Source of the DNA: Verrucomicrobiales bacterium
GTDB lineage: Bacteria > Verrucomicrobiota > Verrucomicrobiia > Limisphaerales > SXQI01
NCBI GenBank assembly: GCA_005793025.1
Contig: SXQI01000009.1
Span: 1-6,376 of the forward strand
Direction: 5' to 3'
Length of the DNA: 6,376 nucleotides
Below the pieces are notes generated by a model, which was not told the origin of the DNA, searched no databases, and saw nothing but the letters and a program-made list of their open reading frames with translations. Both the position numbers and the translations under genes were made by a program. Below are positions 5,813 to 6,376 of the stretch, in pieces (position 1 is the stretch's first letter; every line of letters starts with the position of its first letter).

Positions 5813-6376
5813 TCAATTCCCAAAAGCAGTGGTAACCGGTTTAGCAATCCAAGCTTTCGGAGGAGTGACGCCGAGGGCGTAGGCCACTGTCGCGGCGGTG
5901 TCGTAGGTATTCACAGGTTCCATGATTTCTTTTCCTCTCGCAACACCGGGACCGGTCAATATCCATGGAATTTCGATCTCTGCCATGGTCGCATTTCCGT
6001 GACCTTTGGCGACTCCGCCATGATCGGAGGTTACCAAGACCAAGGTCCGATCTGAGAGTCCGGTGTCCTTTATTCCCTGCAAAACTTCGCCAATCAAACT
6101 GTCAGCTACTTCCACTGAAGCGTAATACTCGGGTGTTCCGTGACCCACGTCGTGGCCTGCATGATCCACATGGTCGAAGTGGATGAAGAGAAACGTGGGC
6201 TTCTGTGCTTTGAACCATGCGATCGCGTGCCGGGCAGCATTCGTCGGCCCGACGGAGTCTTCGATCTGGTTACACGCCGCCCGCTCGAACAATCGGCCGT
6301 AGTCATTCCAGTCATGGAATACTCCCAGAATTGACTTCGGTTTTTGTTCCCGTAACACGCCGAATATCGTGGGGAA
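5813..6376 (-). CDS. Alkaline-phosphatase-superfamily metallohydrolase, C-terminal part (runs off right edge)
   Basis: The open frame continues to the window edge, giving 187 C-terminal residues; the GTG at 6358 is merely an internal Val codon. Numbered from that codon, it shows the superfamily metal ligands Asp65 and His69 in VDHAGHDVGHG, Asp112 and His113 in VTSDHGGVAKGHG, and His120 in the same segment. It ends with a VNTYDTAATVAYALG helix typical of sulfatase and phosphodiesterase-like members. The nucleophile Thr/Ser and any signal peptide lie outside the window. It resembles the type of enzyme annotated as alkaline phosphatase family or sulfatase-like hydrolase, and is clearly not a second PhnA: the metal-site blocks and C-terminus differ. 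It is the first visible member of the phosphonate operon, 55 bp ahead of phnW. A role in releasing phosphonates or phosphate from esters is plausible from position only; substrate unknown. A sulfatase or nucleotide pyrophosphatase activity is equally possible. Confidence 0.85.
   Translation of the reverse strand, partial: FPTIFGVLREQKPKSILGVFHDWNDYGRLFERAACNQIEDSVGPTNAARHAIAWFKAQKPTFLFIHFDHVDHAGHDVGHGTPEYYASVEVADSLIGEVLQGIKDTGLSDRTLVLVTSDHGGVAKGHGNATMAEIEIPWILTGPGVARGKEIMEPVNTYDTAATVAYALGVTPPKAWIAKPVTTAFGN

Noticed and set aside
6356..6358. GTG as the start of the right-hand metallohydrolase
   Set aside because: The frame stays open to the window edge with plausible protein sequence upstream, and the superfamily nucleophile would be missing if it began here, so the gene is simply cut by the window.
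5813..6376. Calling the right-hand fragment a second phosphonoacetate hydrolase
   Set aside because: It shares only superfamily metal ligands with PhnA; the blocks around them and the C-terminal end are of the sulfatase or phosphodiesterase type.
1..6376. Search for tRNA or rRNA genes, CRISPR arrays, insertion sequences and attachment sites
   Set aside because: Nothing recognisable was found; the window is almost fully occupied by conserved coding sequence apart from 324-560 and 5758-5812.

Overview
The window is a compact bacterial locus read entirely from the minus strand (right to left). It carries a phosphonate-catabolism operon followed by the start of rpsB. The S2 N-terminus, intermediate GC content and weak use of Shine-Dalgarno sites fit a Gram-negative bacterium of the PVC group, perhaps Verrucomicrobiota. 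That placement is an impression from protein style, not a measured phylogeny.

Layout in transcription order: (1) 6376-5813, the C-terminal 187 residues of an alkaline-phosphatase-superfamily metallohydrolase that runs off the right edge. (2) A 55-bp gap with a possible promoter. (3) 5757-4612, phnW, 2-aminoethylphosphonate:pyruvate transaminase. (4) 4615-3353, phnA, phosphonoacetate hydrolase, overlapping phnW by ATGA. (5) 3340-1916, phnY, phosphonoacetaldehyde dehydrogenase. (6) 1904-561, a class-III-aminotransferase-fold PLP enzyme best explained as PbfA, (R)-1-hydroxy-2-aminoethylphosphonate ammonia-lyase. (7) A 237-bp non-coding stretch (324-560) with a 42-bp imperfect palindrome and other hairpins. 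(8) 323-1, the first 107 codons of rpsB (ribosomal protein S2), running off the left edge.

How the genes work together: PhnW converts 2-aminoethylphosphonate (AEP) plus pyruvate to phosphonoacetaldehyde and alanine. PhnY oxidises the aldehyde to phosphonoacetate with NAD+. PhnA cleaves the C-P bond to give acetate and phosphate. PbfA would add a side entrance, turning the hydroxylated analogue R-HAEP into the same phosphonoacetaldehyde and releasing ammonia. The result is a hydrolytic (not C-P lyase) route yielding N, C and P. No phosphonate transporter, LysR regulator, PhnX or PhnY*/PhnZ oxygenase is visible; any of these could lie beyond the right edge. The upstream metallohydrolase is the least understood member and could liberate phosphonates from esters, but this is inference only.
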